Of a stretch of 64,000 nucleotides of DNA, positions 34,225 through 48,500 are shown piece by piece. Within the stretch, counting starts at the first letter, position 1, and the number at the start of each line of letters is the position of its first letter. The position numbers and the translations under genes are program-made. The stretch is from Bombardia bombarda (taxonomy: Eukaryota > Ascomycota > Sordariomycetes > Sordariales > Lasiosphaeriaceae), in NCBI GenBank assembly GCA_030512295.1, contig JAULSR010000008.1:868001-932000 (forward strand), written 5' to 3'. Below the pieces are notes generated by a model. The model did no database searches, was not told where the DNA came from, and saw nothing but the letters and a program-made list of their open reading frames with translations.

Positions 34225-35528
34225 ATGATGACGATGACAATAGACGCCAACCAACATCGCTTCGGCCCTTTAAATTTCGACCACATGTCTTCATACTCGA
34301 GCCACGGTCACTTCACGAACCCTTGGGTTTCATCCTCGTCTTCCGGGCAGACCACCCAGGGCGGGAGCCAGAACCTTTATGTAAACAGCCACCACGATAC
34401 CTCCAGCCTACCTCACCTGAACATCAACAGCCTCCCAAAGCACCAGCAGCAGCATGGCAGCAGGACAAGCAGCAGTCCCTCAATGGCATCCTATGCCTCT
34501 CTCCCGGTGACAAGTTCCTCGGCCGGAAGTTCACCTATGGCAGACGTCTACAGGCAACAAGACTTGCACTCCATGCCCCAAGGCCTTTTAAGTCTGAACC
34601 GCATGCAACATCCCACCACAACGGCAGCTTATGATACCTCGGCCTATACCACCTCAGCCTCTCCCGTGAACGCGACATACGCATCGTCGCCGACCCAGTA
34701 TGATCAGCTAGGGTACGCCCAAGCACCAATGAGGGGGGCATTTGCGATGGCGCCTGATGTCAACGCGAGGAGGTACTCACAGCAGTCAGTAGCCTCCGAC
34801 TTCTTGCCACTGGATTCTCCCATTGAGGATAGAGTGCTGCCACCCAGGATATTGTTGTCTGACTATGATCACAGACCCATGCAGCAGGATGACAGGAGAA
34901 GCTTCCAAGATGCTCTCGAGGCCAGTCATGGGATGCTTTCCATGAGCCAAGACACACCGCGCAACATCTATGAGGTACGCAACAGAGGTCGGAGCTCAAC
35001 GGATTCATATGGATTCCCTGCAGCACACTCTGCGAGCTCGAGCGTATCATCAGCTAGCTTTGGCGGATACTACGGGGGCTCTGTGGATGGCTCAGTCAGT
35101 GACTACTCGACCGCGGGATCCGACATCGAGTCTCTGCCGGGGCGGACGTTGCCGAGACCCCACAGGCTGATGTCAAGCCAACCACCGGCGCCACAGTCGA
35201 TGATGGGATCTTTCAGCTCCAAGGTGCTGTCCAGTACACAGAAGAAGCACAAGTGCAAGGTTTGCGATAAGCGCTTCACCAGACCGAGCTCGTTGCAAAC
35301 ACATATGTACAGCCACACAGGAGAAAAGCGTAAGTACCCGAGCGGCAATCTGATTTTTATTGGAATCCGTTGGTTGCTGACTTGTCCTAAACAGCATTCA
35401 AATGCGATGTCGATAGCTGCGGCAGACGCTTTTCTGTTGTATCGAACCTTCGTCGGCACAAGAAGGTCCATAAGTGCCAGGGCGATACCGCTTCAGAGGC
35501 AGGGTCAGAGGATCACCATTCGGACTAA
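34225..35528 (+). CDS. flbC: C2H2 zinc-finger transcription factor, FlbC-like developmental regulator
   Basis: Exons 34225..35329 and 35395..35528; 412 aa; a 65-nt intron (GTAAGT...ACAG) splits the proline codon of the EKPF linker between the two fingers. Without splicing the second finger is lost. Residues 1-340 are Ser/Gln/Tyr/Pro-rich and disordered-looking, typical of activation regions. Finger 1, at about 342-366, reads HKCKVCDKRFTRPSSLQTHM; finger 2 reads FKCDVDSCGRRFSVVSNLRR followed by HKKVH. The pair RPSSLQTH / VVSNLRRH is characteristic of FlbC of Aspergillus nidulans (flb-3 in Neurospora), which promotes the onset of conidiation; the assignment comes from recalled family features. 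The tail is short and acidic (GSEDHHSD). The start ATG is the first of three closely spaced in-frame ATGs. The gene sits alone in a 28-kb region, as expected of a heavily regulated developmental gene. Confidence 0.8.
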
Positions 35529-38500
35529 TGGCGCCTTGGAAATCGAAGCGAAAATGATTCAATCGCCCTTGCGACATCCGATAGACGTCGTATTCACTTC
35601 TCAACTTTCGCTATGCATCCTTCCTTACCGACCGATACCCCATCACGTTACCAATACCCACACAACCCTCCACCCTAGGTGTGTATGATCAGTATGGAAC
35701 GTTGTCTCTGCCCTTCACCCAGGTGGCGACCGGACGAGTGGAGCGGACGTTGCCGCTCCAAGTTGTGAAACACCTCCTAATAACGATCCGAAGGGAGGAG
35801 ATAGCGACAATCTCCTGTATTTGTTCTACCGCCATTTGCTCAGTTTACAGATACGCTGAGCGTCGGAGCTTGTTATAGAAAGAGCACTTTTACTTGGTTG
35901 GACACCCAGATGATCGGGTGTCGTATCGAACACCCAATCGTCGAACGATCCATCATTATGCCAAGCACCACCTATTCGACTCGTCGGCCTCCACCATGTT
36001 TATAGCACTTGGGGATACCATTTTAATCATCTTTTCTTATATTATCCCTTACGAGAATCTCTGGAAAGCGCGTTCCAGAGTCGCAGACCTTGTTCCGATA
36101 TGACGTGTTGGGTTGGAGGCACATTTCTTCCTTATGGACGATCACTCTCATGATTTGGCGTTTCAGTTGCTCACTAGTTACCAGCTCGTCTGCGGACGGG
36201 TGGTTTGTCTCTTGGAGCCGGCTATCTGTTGCCCGCTCTCTCTGTACTGTCGCTTACTTGTCTTTTTACATAATTTTTTTTTTTTTTTACAAAATACCTA
36301 CGGAGCGGCTGGTATTCGGGGTGGTGGTGGGTCTGATATATTTATATATGAGGAGCGGGAGTAGGCCTGTAGCTATGACATGGTAGAGAACCCTCTGTTG
36401 ATGAACAATGAGGAGGAAGGAAAGAGCAAAAAGGGCATGGGAGGAACTGTTGCTTGCTGGAATGAAAGGAAAAAAAAACCTAATCATTGTACTATTATCA
36501 AATTATATTTTAGCCCACCTATTGGCCCGCAACATGGACATAAATGGAAAAACGGGATTAATTACTCTCACTCACTTGTCTCCATAACAAAAATATGCGT
36601 TCGCACCAGGTAATATTTTCGGTCTCTTTCCCAACTCCAAGTCCTTCTCAGTGAGTGCCCGACTGCCTACTTTTCCATTTTAGACCCCGTTTTTCTTAAT
36701 CTGCAAGGAGAAAAAAAAAACCTCATTCATAACTCCATCCGTCTATCCATTGAGCCGCGTTGTCTCTATACCAGTACCACCCACCACCTACTCACCCACC
36801 CCCATCATACCCAGAGAAAAAAGAAGAGAAAAAGAACAAGAAGAATGGGGCTTCTCTCCCGTCCTTTCCCCACACATATCATGTGCAGTTACATTGTCTT
36901 CATCTACGGCTCATATAATAGTGTGTTTCAGAATAATTGCTAAATAACTAGACTACATACTACTGCAATGGCGATCGATCTATCACCGTCCGTACCCAAC
37001 TTGGACACATGGAGTTTAGGTGGGTTTTGTTCAATTTCTTTCCTTGGATGTGGCTCGTTTTGTTCCTTCTCTCTCTCTACAATTTCCTATGTGGGATCGA
37101 CAAGAGATTTGACCAGGTAGGGTTTTATGTGTGTGAAAATGTGTGTGAGTGGGGGGGGTGAGGGTTCTGCCGCGGTTGGCGATGGTAGGTTAGATGGATG
37201 GGTGGCCCGGCCCACACACTCTTGTCCAGCTTGTGATACCTACATGTCGGTATTTGGAGAGACAGGATAAGGTGGGAAGCATAGAAGACACTTATGTGCG
37301 AAGAGGGAAAAGAAATGACCAAGAATGTGTCTGTTGAGCCTCGGAAGGCTGGGGGACCACGAGGCGATACACAGTCTATCACTGTATATCTATTGGTTGA
37401 TGGTATCGACTACACCAATACTACGACCACCGTTTGCCTCTGGCTCTTGCGACCACCTCGAGGACCACCCAAGCGGTGAACCACTTACACCAGGGTAGCG
37501 TTCATGCTGCTAGTGTAGACAGCCAACCCCAGGCGGGCCTGCAAACCTAAGCACATTCCCGCTACTACACAGCACGGCGACGTTGCAGTCACCGGCCGGC
37601 CGAACAGAGGAGGAGGGGGAGGAGCATGTGCGGGACAGCCAGTAAGGAAGGAAGGCGGGGGAGGAGAAGAAGGATGAGGAGGAGAACGAGGAGGGAAGTG
37701 AGGGGCCGAGGGAGCCGGGCAAGACACGACACGACACGACACGACACGACACGACACACACGAGAAGGCAATGGTGATGATTATGATGATGGCATGCGTC
37801 TGTCTGAAAGGGTGGATGGTGTGGTGGATGAGAGGGGGGTAACCGTGTAGCTGCCACTGTGTTGTCGCCCAGTCCCCCGCCCTTGGAGGAGGGTGAGGAG
37901 GCGAGGATGAGGGGGACGACACATAACGGCGGCGGCACTTGGGAGGAGCCGCTGCCTTTGCCTTGCCTTCCTTGCCTTCCTTGCCTTGCCTTGCTCCGAA
38001 TGTTAGTGGTGGTGGTGGTGGTGGTGGTGGTGAAGGAAGTCCTACCGGTTTGGTAGGACCACCCACCATACCAAGTGAGCCCAGAAGAGGCAGGCTCATA
38101 CTAACACGGGGGCTCGCTTCCACCACTTGCAGCCTACCTCGAGCCTATCTAGTACGAGGTCTATCAGCTGGCTTCTTCTCCTTGTATGGACAGGGAAGAG
38201 CTCGCAACTATTCTACAGGCAGCCAGCATGAACATCCAGGAACAGACATGGTGATGCTGGGGAGGCAAAATTGGGGCCTGAACTAGACATGAGCCCAGAC
38301 AGGATATGGGATGACAATGGGGATGAATGGCATGGCAGACCCGTACCTGTCTGTGGATGCCTATGCGGAGCTAACTAGAGATCAAAGGGGTAAAAAAGCA
38401 GTTGAGGTCAAGATGGGATGGTGCTTGGTGGTGGAGAAGATGTGTTTTCTGCAAGACACAACAGCTCAACACTCCACACACAACACACACACACACACAC

Positions 38501-39006
38501 ACACACAATAGAGAACTCAAGGATAGCTAACTAAGGGATACCCTTGGAAGTACGCCACTGTTTCATGTGCTCGAATCAAAGTGATCTGGGGCGGGATGGT
38601 AAGCCAAACGGCTCTGATCATTGCCTCTGGAGGCAAGTGAGGTGCAGCTCTGGCGCAATTTGGACACGCCCAAGCTTATGCCTTTTGGCCCCCGGACTCC
38701 AAGATTGAACCAGCTGCTGGAACGTCTTTTGATCGGCGGCCGGCCAAAATTTCGGGGCCCGGCGTGTAAGTGATGTGTGTAACTACATACGTCACACGTG
38801 ATGACAGGGACTGGGGGCAGTGGTGGGTGGTGATGGGCCATGATGGTGATGATGGATGGGACATTACGTCGGTTTTGTCTCGCGCGCACCAGCTCTGAGG
38901 AGTTCTTCACTTGGAGGAAGATTCGGATGCGGGGCTGAAGCAAGGTGCAGGCAGATAGCTTGGGTATCTCGACGCGACCCGCCTTGCGGTGGTCGGTTAG
39001 AGGTAT

Positions 39007-39042
39007 GGAGGTGGAGGTGGAGGTGGAGGTGGAGGTGGAGGT
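39007..39042. repeat. (GGTGGA)6 hexanucleotide repeat
   Basis: Six near-perfect units (GGAGGTGGAGGT...) in the gene-poor region. No coding context is supported. Confidence 0.85.
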
Positions 39043-39896
39043 GCATTGGTGAGTTGGTGGTGGAGGGAGCTGGAAGCTAGGCTGGGTCAGGAATCCAAGG
39101 ATGGGTTCCTATTCGACGACAGTGATGCATTTCCCTGCTTTTGCAAACATATTCATCAGCGCAGCGTATGTAGTGTTGTAGACGAGGCCAGCTGGCGCCC
39201 GACCGAGGCAATATCACCTTGCAAGTTCCTCACGCCTTGGGGCTAACATGCAAACAATTGCATGTGGGCTGGGCTGGGCAGGGAAAGGGCAGGCCTCGCG
39301 CTTCGGGCTGAAAGGCGATTGTGATCGATGACTGACACCTGACAACTGACGACAGGGCAATGCAGGGCAATTCAGGGCAGAAAGGAGGACGGATTCCCGA
39401 AAGCGGTGCAAATGCTTATTGAAGCTAACCTGAAGTGGTTGCCTCGTCAAATGCATGGCTGTCCTGTTTTAGCGTTTGCTGTTGGCGAGTAAGCCAAGAA
39501 TAGGTTGGCTTGGTTCGTCGGCCGTTTGGTGGTGGTCGTGTCGTGTCGTTGTCGTGTCGTGTCGTTGTAGGTTGTCTAGTGCGAGAGAACGTCACTGAGC
39601 TACCTGTACCCGCCCATCCGCCAATGACGTCGCTGGTGCGAGCCCGGAGTTACGCCAGGAAATACCTAATTCGACCAGCTGGTAATGTACTGTACGAAGT
39701 ATCCATCCGCACTGCATGGAGCGGACATGGCATTCTTCCATCCTCGTCTTCCCCACTCAATTCTCACATTTGTCTCTGTTTTTGTTTTCGCACACAAATT
39801 CCCAAAGTGTCTCGACTGGGCAGCTGGCGGTCAGCAAAGGAGACAAAACTGGGCACAAGCTTGGCCTCAAGACAGCGGTACTGCATGCCAGATGGT

Positions 39897-39921
39897 GGGG
39901 GGGGGGGGGGGGAGGGGAGGG
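39897..39921 (+). repeat. Poly-G tract followed by GGGGAGGGG
   Basis: A G run of about 15 bases followed by AGGGGAGGGGACGG. It has G-quadruplex potential, and its exact length is uncertain. Confidence 0.8.
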
Positions 39922-42900
39922 GACGGAGTGGGCCAACTGTTGTTCTGCGAGATGGCGGCAATTGTTCTTCGGATCCGTTGTTCTTGTGCGTGCAGAAGAG
40001 GCGCAAGCCCATTAGGCACACTGCACTAGAAGGATCTTCAGGGTCCTTCTAGGACCGCCCTGGGAAGCAAGCGGCGGCTGGCCGACCAGACAGGGAGGCG
40101 GCAATTGTGAAGGGTGGTCAGCCATGATGCAATTGCAATTCTCACTGTACAGCACTGCACTGCGCTGCACTGCACTGCACTGCACTCTACCTGCACTCTG
40201 CAGCAGCTACCTTGTTCTGTACATACGTGAAATCAATTGCCGTGCCTTCCCACTGGTAGTAAAAGACAAAAAACGGCACACAACAGGCCTGCTGGATGGG
40301 CCCTGTACTGTGTAAATGCCAGCCCAGCCCCCGCTGCGCCCAATCACGGGCAGCAGCCCCCGCCTGGACGGCTGTTCGCCGACCTCCATTATCTCCCTTT
40401 TGGTTTGGTGGTTTGGGCGGGGACAACGTCGACCAATGTGGCAGCCCAGCACCTTCCGTCTTGCCTACAACAGGACAAGAGCTGGAGTAAAAGAGGCAAG
40501 GGCCGCTGCTATCTCGTCACCTTTCCCGCACATTACATACCTTAGCTCTCTCTTGTTATCCACCTCGGACTGAGCACATTATTCCAATGCGATGCGGCCT
40601 GAAAAAGATGGCATTCTGTCACTATCACTCACTCACACATTGCACACCACCCCACCCCACAGTACATTCTGCCCGCGCAACCAAACGGTTGGCTCGCGGC
40701 TCGCGAGCCGCTCAATCTAAAAACAATGCAAGCCTGTCGTCGCCGTCGTCGTCGTCGTCGTCAAAATAGTCACTAGTGCACATGCCCTATGATGTCAGCG
40801 GCGTTCGGTGGCTCTCCCGTTTCCGACCACCCCTGTTAATCTCGGTCGCACAGCCATCGCTCACAAAAAACTGTTCGTCGCGTTAGCTGATTCGGCAGCC
40901 TCCATTCGATTGCAATTGCACGCAACCATAGGCATGTCGTTGGTCACTGACCAACGAAGGAAAGAAAAGCCGGGGTAAGCCGGGGTTGCAGAGAGCTTTT
41001 GGGATTCTAACCACTCACATGCGCATACCGTCTCCAAGCTACTAACCTTCAAAGAGTCTAATTCCTCACCTTTGGTGCCTTTTTTACATTTCATGCCAAA
41101 AGGTGGTGAGGAAAGAAAACGGGTATAAGCAGCCAAGCTGCGCTAACAATCTGCACCGTATCCTTATCCTAATCCATACGCGATGCCTAAGGTACACATA
41201 CATTAATTACTATTGCGATATCCCAACACCTTAGGGTGGTGTCAACATTACACCCCACCTCTTTTTAGTCTACGTAGTATAGGCCAGGTATGCTGGTTAT
41301 TCGCCGCCCCCATTCCGCCTTTCAAACTCCCCCATGGTTGTCTTTTGGGAAATATCTCAAAGAGAGCGCCATTGTACCAGTACCGTTACCTCGACCCGGG
41401 ATCTGTTCAAGGGCAGCGCAGCGCCGAGGCTGACGGTCCAAATCTGAAACACTTATGATATCATAGCTACAAGGGACCGATATTGGCCCAAATTTCTAAG
41501 GTACACACTCCATCCACCCGTCTCCAGTGCGTGGCTTTGTTGGTTCTCCCGTCAGCCCGTTTCCGAACAATTCAGAACAAAACAAAAAAAGATGGGGCAT
41601 TAATCGAATTCTCAGAAATCGCCATGTTCCGCCCTCCCAGATTGCCATGCCATGCCATGCAGGGCGGCTCGCTTGTCTTGTGTACCATCGTCCGCCATTC
41701 AATTTGTCTGGTGACATGATCGAAATCTGGCATTGTTTGGACCCTTAATTCCTTCTCCCCTTTTCCATTGATTGGCTCTCCATGCTTCCTTCAGCCGAGT
41801 CCCGGTTCACTATTTCCCAATTTCCCCGGTACGACGGTTGATTCTTTCATGAGTTTCTGCTCCTAGAAGCCACTCTCAGGCCTTGTCCCGTTTTTTCGCC
41901 TCCCCCACCTTACAGTCTCCCCCCTTTCTCTTTTTCTGTTGCCTGCCTGTCAACCTCTTATTCGAGGGGGGACAACCCCGCTTCCGCGACCCTTCAGGGA
42001 CCAACCGCGCCCGCGCCCACTCACACCACACACCGCCAATTTGACCCCAAGGTGCGCGTGTGCTTGAGGGACATATTCTTCTACCTGATGGAGATATCGG
42101 TTGCGCAAAAAGAGAAAAGGAAGGTGAAAAGAAGAGAAAAGAAAAGAAAACGCCACCCGGGTATGTTGCATACACGGGGAGGCAGCGAAGCAGCACGCGC
42201 ATCACACACTGACGCACACACACATATCGAGATCAAGGTGAGTACCAGGCTAGGTAGCCTCGCGCACACCACTGGCCCCTGATGGTCATTGCCTGTGGTG
42301 GATGAAAGCTCGGCGGCGGCGAGACTGACTTGGCGGCGTTTTGTTTCGTTCCCCTTTCCCACACATGCACATACACATACATTCACACCCCTGATGACCC
42401 TCTGAACACCGCAGTTGCCACACTATGAGTGCTGTGGAACATGAACACTATGGCCAACCTGTTGTCTAGGTTGCCTGTGTCCCCCCCATCGGAAGAAAAG
42501 AGAGAAACAGGAAATCAGGATCTCAAGCTACAGATGCTGTGTAATACTGCTGCTTTCGGACGAGGCATGTCCGACTGACACTCGCTCGTGGCTGGCCCAC
42601 CTGGCACGCAGAGCAGTCAGAGAAGAACGTCAGTTGCAAAGAAAAAGAAAAGAAAAGTATCATAATGAATGTCGCCAAGAGCACTCAACGTGCAGCAAAG
42701 ACTGAAAAGGGTGCGCGTGCGACCCAAGCCCGTCATGGTGGTAGTAGTCCGTGTTATCAAAATCCTGTAATGGGCATTGCAAATGCAACCGCTGATGTCA
42801 GGACACTATATGCCGAGATTGAGTCGCATACTCGTGTGTCTGCGTCTCTTCCTGCCCATGGATGGGCTCGAGAGCAAGAGCCGCCGCGGCGCCGATAATC

Positions 42901-45585
42901 GGCACCACACACACACACACACACACCTCAGTTCACGGACGCTGTATATTGTATCAATATGACTGTATGCGGTCGTGTGCCGTGCCGTGGCGGGTAGGTA
43001 ATAGGGGTGTTTTCTTGCGGCTGAGACGGAAGGATGGACGACGACGCGTGTCGTCGTAAACAGCCGACATCTTCTCCAGGCCGAGTTGCCTTGTTCTGTC
43101 CGGCTTCGAGAAGGAGATGCTGCTGAGGTTGATAAAGCGAGCGGCAATTGCACCATGCTGGACCACTCTCCCGTCCACCATCCACCATCCGGCACCTGTC
43201 GGTAATGGGGCGATTACGTTGTTCAATATGATCCAACCTGGTGTAGCTATAGCGTTGCTGTTATTCTCGGAACAGACATAGGATATACTCGTCGTCTCTC
43301 GGGGTATCAGCCAAAGTGCGAGCCAAGAGCCTTCCAGATGGTAGTACCAGTCAAACATTCGGGAATGATACTTATGTTCCCGAGTTCGTTTTGTGTATAC
43401 TTGTATCATTTCGTCTATTGAGTCTAAGATGACGCCAAATACGTGGTCTATGGTGTCCAAGTAGTACTAATCTGAGCAACTGTTTGATTACGGATGGAAT
43501 TTCATGCATGATCAATTTCGACAATTGCAGAGTATATTGCTGCTTTATGGCGATTATTCGAGTAGATACTGTACGAACAAGGCGATGATGCAGTAGACAA
43601 TAAACAAACACACAAATATTGAATCAGAGGTTGGATGCCTGTATTTAGGGATATTTGCATCACTTGTCGCCTAAGGTGGGCATCTATGAGATATGGCTCG
43701 TACTTCTACGCCCATCTTCCACTACAGTTTTGAACAACATCCAGACTCCAACACATGAAAACCGACTGTGATTCTTCGTGAACATCGAGAAGGAACTGAA
43801 GGAAGGAACACAAGAGATAGGGGGTAGAGTAGTATTCCCAAATAACTTTGTTTACTGCGCAAACTCTCCTGTTCACAACTCTCCCTTTGTCTCACATATT
43901 TTATCTGGCCTGCCAACTTTGCCAGTACTAGCTGTTGTGTGAGCAACAGAATATCGACAACATGTCTAAGCAAACGCCCAATATTCTTCTAGGTCACGGT
44001 CATGTATTGCCATCAAACCGATAATCAATGCTGAGAACAAGCTAGGGCAACACCCGTGAAACAGCCGCTTCGCTGCCTTCAGCTCACGATGTTTGTCAAC
44101 ACCTTGGTGCACTCCTAGCTCAGGTTCAAGCAAGACCACAGTTCCATTATTATTACACAGTACGCCCATTTTTCAATACTGTTACCTCTAAACAGGTACT
44201 TTGCTCTCTTAGGAACGAAGGCTTGAGATTCGCCGCCAATACTTCCACAGATCCCCGTTTCTCCTTGCAATTTCTATCTTATAGGATCGCTCACTCCTCA
44301 ATTAACAGACCATCAACATATACACGCAACTCACCTTGCTTCCCTTCATTTTCACACCAAGTCGAGACAACGCGAGGTATAGCAGGCTAAACAAAGCAGG
44401 ATACGTCAGCACAGAGCAGCGGAAGAAACACTGCCAAATCAAAACATATAGACATGTAAGCAGGTAAAGCAAAGAAAGAAGCAACAGCCAGCCTAGAAGC
44501 GAATAATCCCTGTTATCAGAATTAACGCACAACTACACCGTGCACCTCTAGTGTGTGTGTGTGTGTGTTAACTACCTAACATCACCCGCAATCTCTTCCC
44601 ATCCCCCAACTCTACCATGCCTCAAAAGCGATCAGACCTCAAATGGCTAGGGCAACCTTTTCAGGAGAAGATAGATGCGAAAACAGAGACGGCATGCCGA
44701 ACTCCCCGGGAATTAATGCATATCAAGCGAACAGACATAACCATCCATCCATCCATCCTCCTCTCACTCGTCACTCTTCTCTTTTTTTACCAGCCCCCAA
44801 CCGACAAAACACAACAAAACAGTGCGATACCAGAGAGGCACCAGGCAGACGAAGCTGATGGACCCGACTGTCCATTATTGAGTAAGGAAATCCCCCAAAC
44901 TGTAGTAATCTAGGCATTTCCCCTTGTTTTGGTCTTCCTCAATTCCTCCTACCTCCCTTTAACGACAAAGAAATCAAAATCAGAAGCAGATCTAAGATAC
45001 AGACTTATCCCGTATTGATATCGATGGGTATCTGACCATATACCCTCTGCAGTGCGCCCGCTGACGGTGTGTATGTGTGTGTTGTGTGTGGTAAATAGCG
45101 AGCTGAGGTTGCTGGTTAATGGAGACAACAGGAGGTTGGTTGGCTGGATGTCAGAAAGAAAAAAGGGAAAAAGGGCTAAGATCTGGGTCGTGGTAGTAAA
45201 ATGTAGACATTATAGAAGTGAAGGGTCATAAAGATCATGAAAAGAAAAAAGAAAAGGCCCCCAGTTGCAAAGAGAAACAAAAGGGGCAAAAAAGAAAACA
45301 TGCGGCCGAGATCCCACACCAGTTCAGTCAGTCGTCGTCGTACACAACCGCCAGCACGCGCAATAAATTAATCCATCGTCCGTCTCCTCATGGGTTATGC
45401 GTCGGTGCCGTGTTTGCTCTCCCCCGCGCACGGGTTGCTGTATGCTCAGATAGATAAACATCCCATGTCCTGTAACGCCGATCCGTAAACCAGTGGCATA
45501 GACTCTTCTTCCCTTAAAACCTGCCACAGAAAAACGCCAGTCAAGCCAATGATGCGATGCTCTCCTCGTCTAATGCTTTCCCTTC

Positions 45586-48500
45586 TTATAAGTGGGGCGC
45601 TCCTGGCCTGCCCTTGCTCAAGCTCTCAAGAAGCTCATGTGGTGGTATCCGCTGCATGCCGTTGCCTCGATCGTACATTGATGTAGGAGCCGGGACATAT
45701 CCCTCGCGTCTCTTGCGCAGCCTGTCGACGAACAAACCGGCCGCAACGATGAGGAGCATCAAGGCAAGAGAGATACCCAGACTGATCAACACGACAAAGA
45801 CAAGAGGGAGTTGGTTGCTGCTTGTGTTAAAGAAGTTATTCTGCTCCGTGAAGATGTGTGCGAGTGAACCTGCGGTATTGCCACTGCTGGTAGTAAGGAC
45901 AAAGGGCCTGAAGGTGGTGCCGTTGAAGAGAACTGCAGAGGCACTTCCAAAGTTGGGTAGAACAATGGAGCCCGTGAGCATCAAAATCTCATTGGAGCTG
46001 ACGGTTGGCGTCGAGTCATGTGCCGAGCTGAGTGAGAAGATCTGGAGGCCACGAATATCTGTACCAGCCTCCAGAGTCTCGCCAGCGGATTGCCAAGAAG
46101 TTCCGTTGGACTTCATCAAATAGACCGAACCATTGGATGCAGTCCCGGCAGCCCAAATCTGACTACCGTCACTAGTACCAGCAGTGAGAACATCTACCGG
46201 GCCAGGAAGATCGCTAGAGCCAGGGTAGTTGTCCCAGGTCTGCTTGTCGACGTCGTATTTGACGAGGAATGAAGAGACTGTATTGTTGATTGTGAGGTTT
46301 CCACCAGCCAAAAGCATGGTCTCTGTCGCCCACATCATTGAGCTTACAGTTCCATCGATATTCTGACCGGCCTGGGTCCACTGAGATGATGATGTGCTGA
46401 AGAAGCAAACACCAGGGCAGCCAAGGGAGCCTGCCAGCTTGAATGAGCCCCCCACGTAGACATCGCCAGTGCTTTTGCGTACAGCAATGGACGAGAGAGT
46501 TCCACTGCCACCCGTCAGCGCGGGTGGCTGCGTGTTGAAGGACTTGCTTGCTAGATTGTACGCCACCAAAGCGTTGACCCTCACACCATTAACAGTTCCC
46601 GTTACATTGCCGCCAGCATAAAGAACATCTCCTTGAACAGCTAGTGCGGCAAACGTCGAGTTCGAGTTGATTTCAGACCCGATCCCCGTGACCTCGTCGT
46701 TCTTTGAGCCGTCTAGGAAAAGTAGATTGTTGATGGTGGATCCGTTCGTGGCCGTTGCGGTGAAATGTCCGCCCAGTATGGTAATATTTCTGCCGTTGTT
46801 GGTGTCAAAAACGCCAGCAACAACCCCAGCCGAAGTGTTGTTAGTCAATGCGTCGTCACGCTTTGCAAGACCGCTGGACTTGGACGATGCTGGAGAAGGC
46901 TGAATGGTGACGGGGAAGTTGCCTAATGTATCTCCCAGAGTCGCTGCTCCGCTGACGCCAAGAGTAGACGATGAAAGAGAGCCTGCATAGAGTGACTCGC
47001 CCCCAGGAATGCCTAGAATTGACGAGGATAAGAGGCCATCAATCGACTCAACCGGTAGCTTCAGGTTCTGAAGCCAGTTCTTCTGAGAAGGCACCCAAAT
47101 CCCAAACCCATTGACCGAGACAGCTGAGCTGTTGCCGAATGCTTCGAGTTGGTTGAAGTTGCCGTTGACACTGACGACAACTTCTGGAGCCGAGCTAGTA
47201 ATGTTTATCGTCAGGGCGACAATCCGAAGGACCCTGCCATTGACACCAGCACCAAGCGGGCTCCAGGCATCAGCCGAAATATCGTACACAGCCACATTGT
47301 TCAGATTTTCGGTTTTATTGTCCAAGGTGCTGGTAAATCTTCCACCCACAAACAGGCTAGTGCCGTTGAGGAGCATGGTCTCGACCGCGCCGTTAAGTCC
47401 ACCGTCCAGAGACTTCGTGTTTGTTTCATTGACGTTCATAGCGACAATGTTGCGCACGGCCTGGGAGGTGAAGTTACCCGCGACAAAGGTGAGATCGCCA
47501 GACGTAGCAAGAGCATTGACCGCAGATCCCGTAGTGAAGCTCGCCCCAAGCCGATTAACCGCCGAATTGGTAAAGTCGCTAGCGTTTACTGCGCGTCCGG
47601 GAGTGTAGTCGAAAAGTCCGTTGAGGCCACTTGTACTGTTAATCAAAGTGAAGCCAACGCGCTGAGCAACGAATGTCAAGCTAGGTAGGGCCTGGCCGGG
47701 AAGAGGGGTCATGGTGACCTGTGGACGGAAGCTGCCTGAGCTTGCGTCAACTTCCCCAATGTAAATCTGATCGTACTTGTCGAAGTCATTGGTCTGATAA
47801 AGCATCTTGTCGATGACCTCGTTTTTCGTGGGGTTAGCAGTCATTTGTCCCGTGATCTGGACCTGTCCGCGGGTTGAACACGTGCCATCTTGGCGACAAC
47901 CGGGTGTATACATGTTGATAGAGTAGGTACCTGACTCTCTGATGTCGGGAGAGAAGACGATAGAAGCGGAAGAAATGGTTATCGGGCTTGAGATATTCGC
48001 TGTCAGGTACTCGGAGGTACTGGATAGAGACGGCGACACAGTCCAGGGGCCGGTTTTGGTTGCCGCTGAGGCAAACTGGAGGCCTGCACAAGCCGGCTCA
48101 TTGAAGTCATTGATGGCATAGGCAAAGATGTCGTCGCCAAATAGCTCAATTCCATTCAGACCGCCTCCGCTACCATAGAAGGCAGAGATGTCCAACCGGA
48201 AGGCGTTCATGCCAATGACATTGACAAAATGAAAATCCTGAAAAGCGATGGATGTATCATCGCTCAAGGGGCACTCGCTCGTGCAAGACGCGTTCTGTCC
48301 AGTTGCGGGGTCGATATAGGTGAAGTTCATAATGCCGTTAATAGGCAAGGCCGTGAATCGCCACTTCTTAGTACCCCTGCCGTCAAAATGCGTATTGTGC
48401 AGGCGAAGCTTTGTAGGTTGGAAGCCGAAGTTGAATGTTGCTTGCCAGAATCCAGTACTGCTATCCTGCAGCAGCCATGTATTTCCCGGTCCATCTGTGC

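Larger units (their letters stand above)
35529..45585. other. Gene-poor region of about 10 kb between convergent FlbC-like and RAX2 genes
   Basis: The region separates two 3' ends, so promoters of the flanking genes do not explain its size. No credible gene is visible; long frames are microsatellite artefacts. Simple repeats: (ACGAC)n 37724-37757, CCTTG iterations 37960-37994, (GGT)9 38006-38032, (CA)n 38482-38508, (GGTGGA)6 39007-39042, GTGTCGT iterations 39537-39567, a poly-G/GGGGA tract 39897-39921, CTGCA iterations 40152-40188, (GTC)n 40738-40763, (CA)n 42905-42927 and (GT)n 44552-44568. Composition is mixed and not RIP-like. Unannotated noncoding RNA or short spliced genes cannot be excluded. 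Confidence 0.5.

Noticed and set aside
37485..38126. 213-codon minus-strand frame rich in Pro, Ser and Val-Ser-Cys-Arg repeats
   Set aside because: It is a translation of (ACGAC)n, (GGT)n and CCTTG microsatellites; no domain, and composition follows the repeats.
42954..43460. 168-codon minus-strand frame in the 10-kb gene-poor region
   Set aside because: It has no ATG at its start, no recognisable domain and no supporting splice pattern.
47149..47688. Plus-strand frames opposite RAX2
   Set aside because: Shadow frames of a long intronless gene; no motifs.
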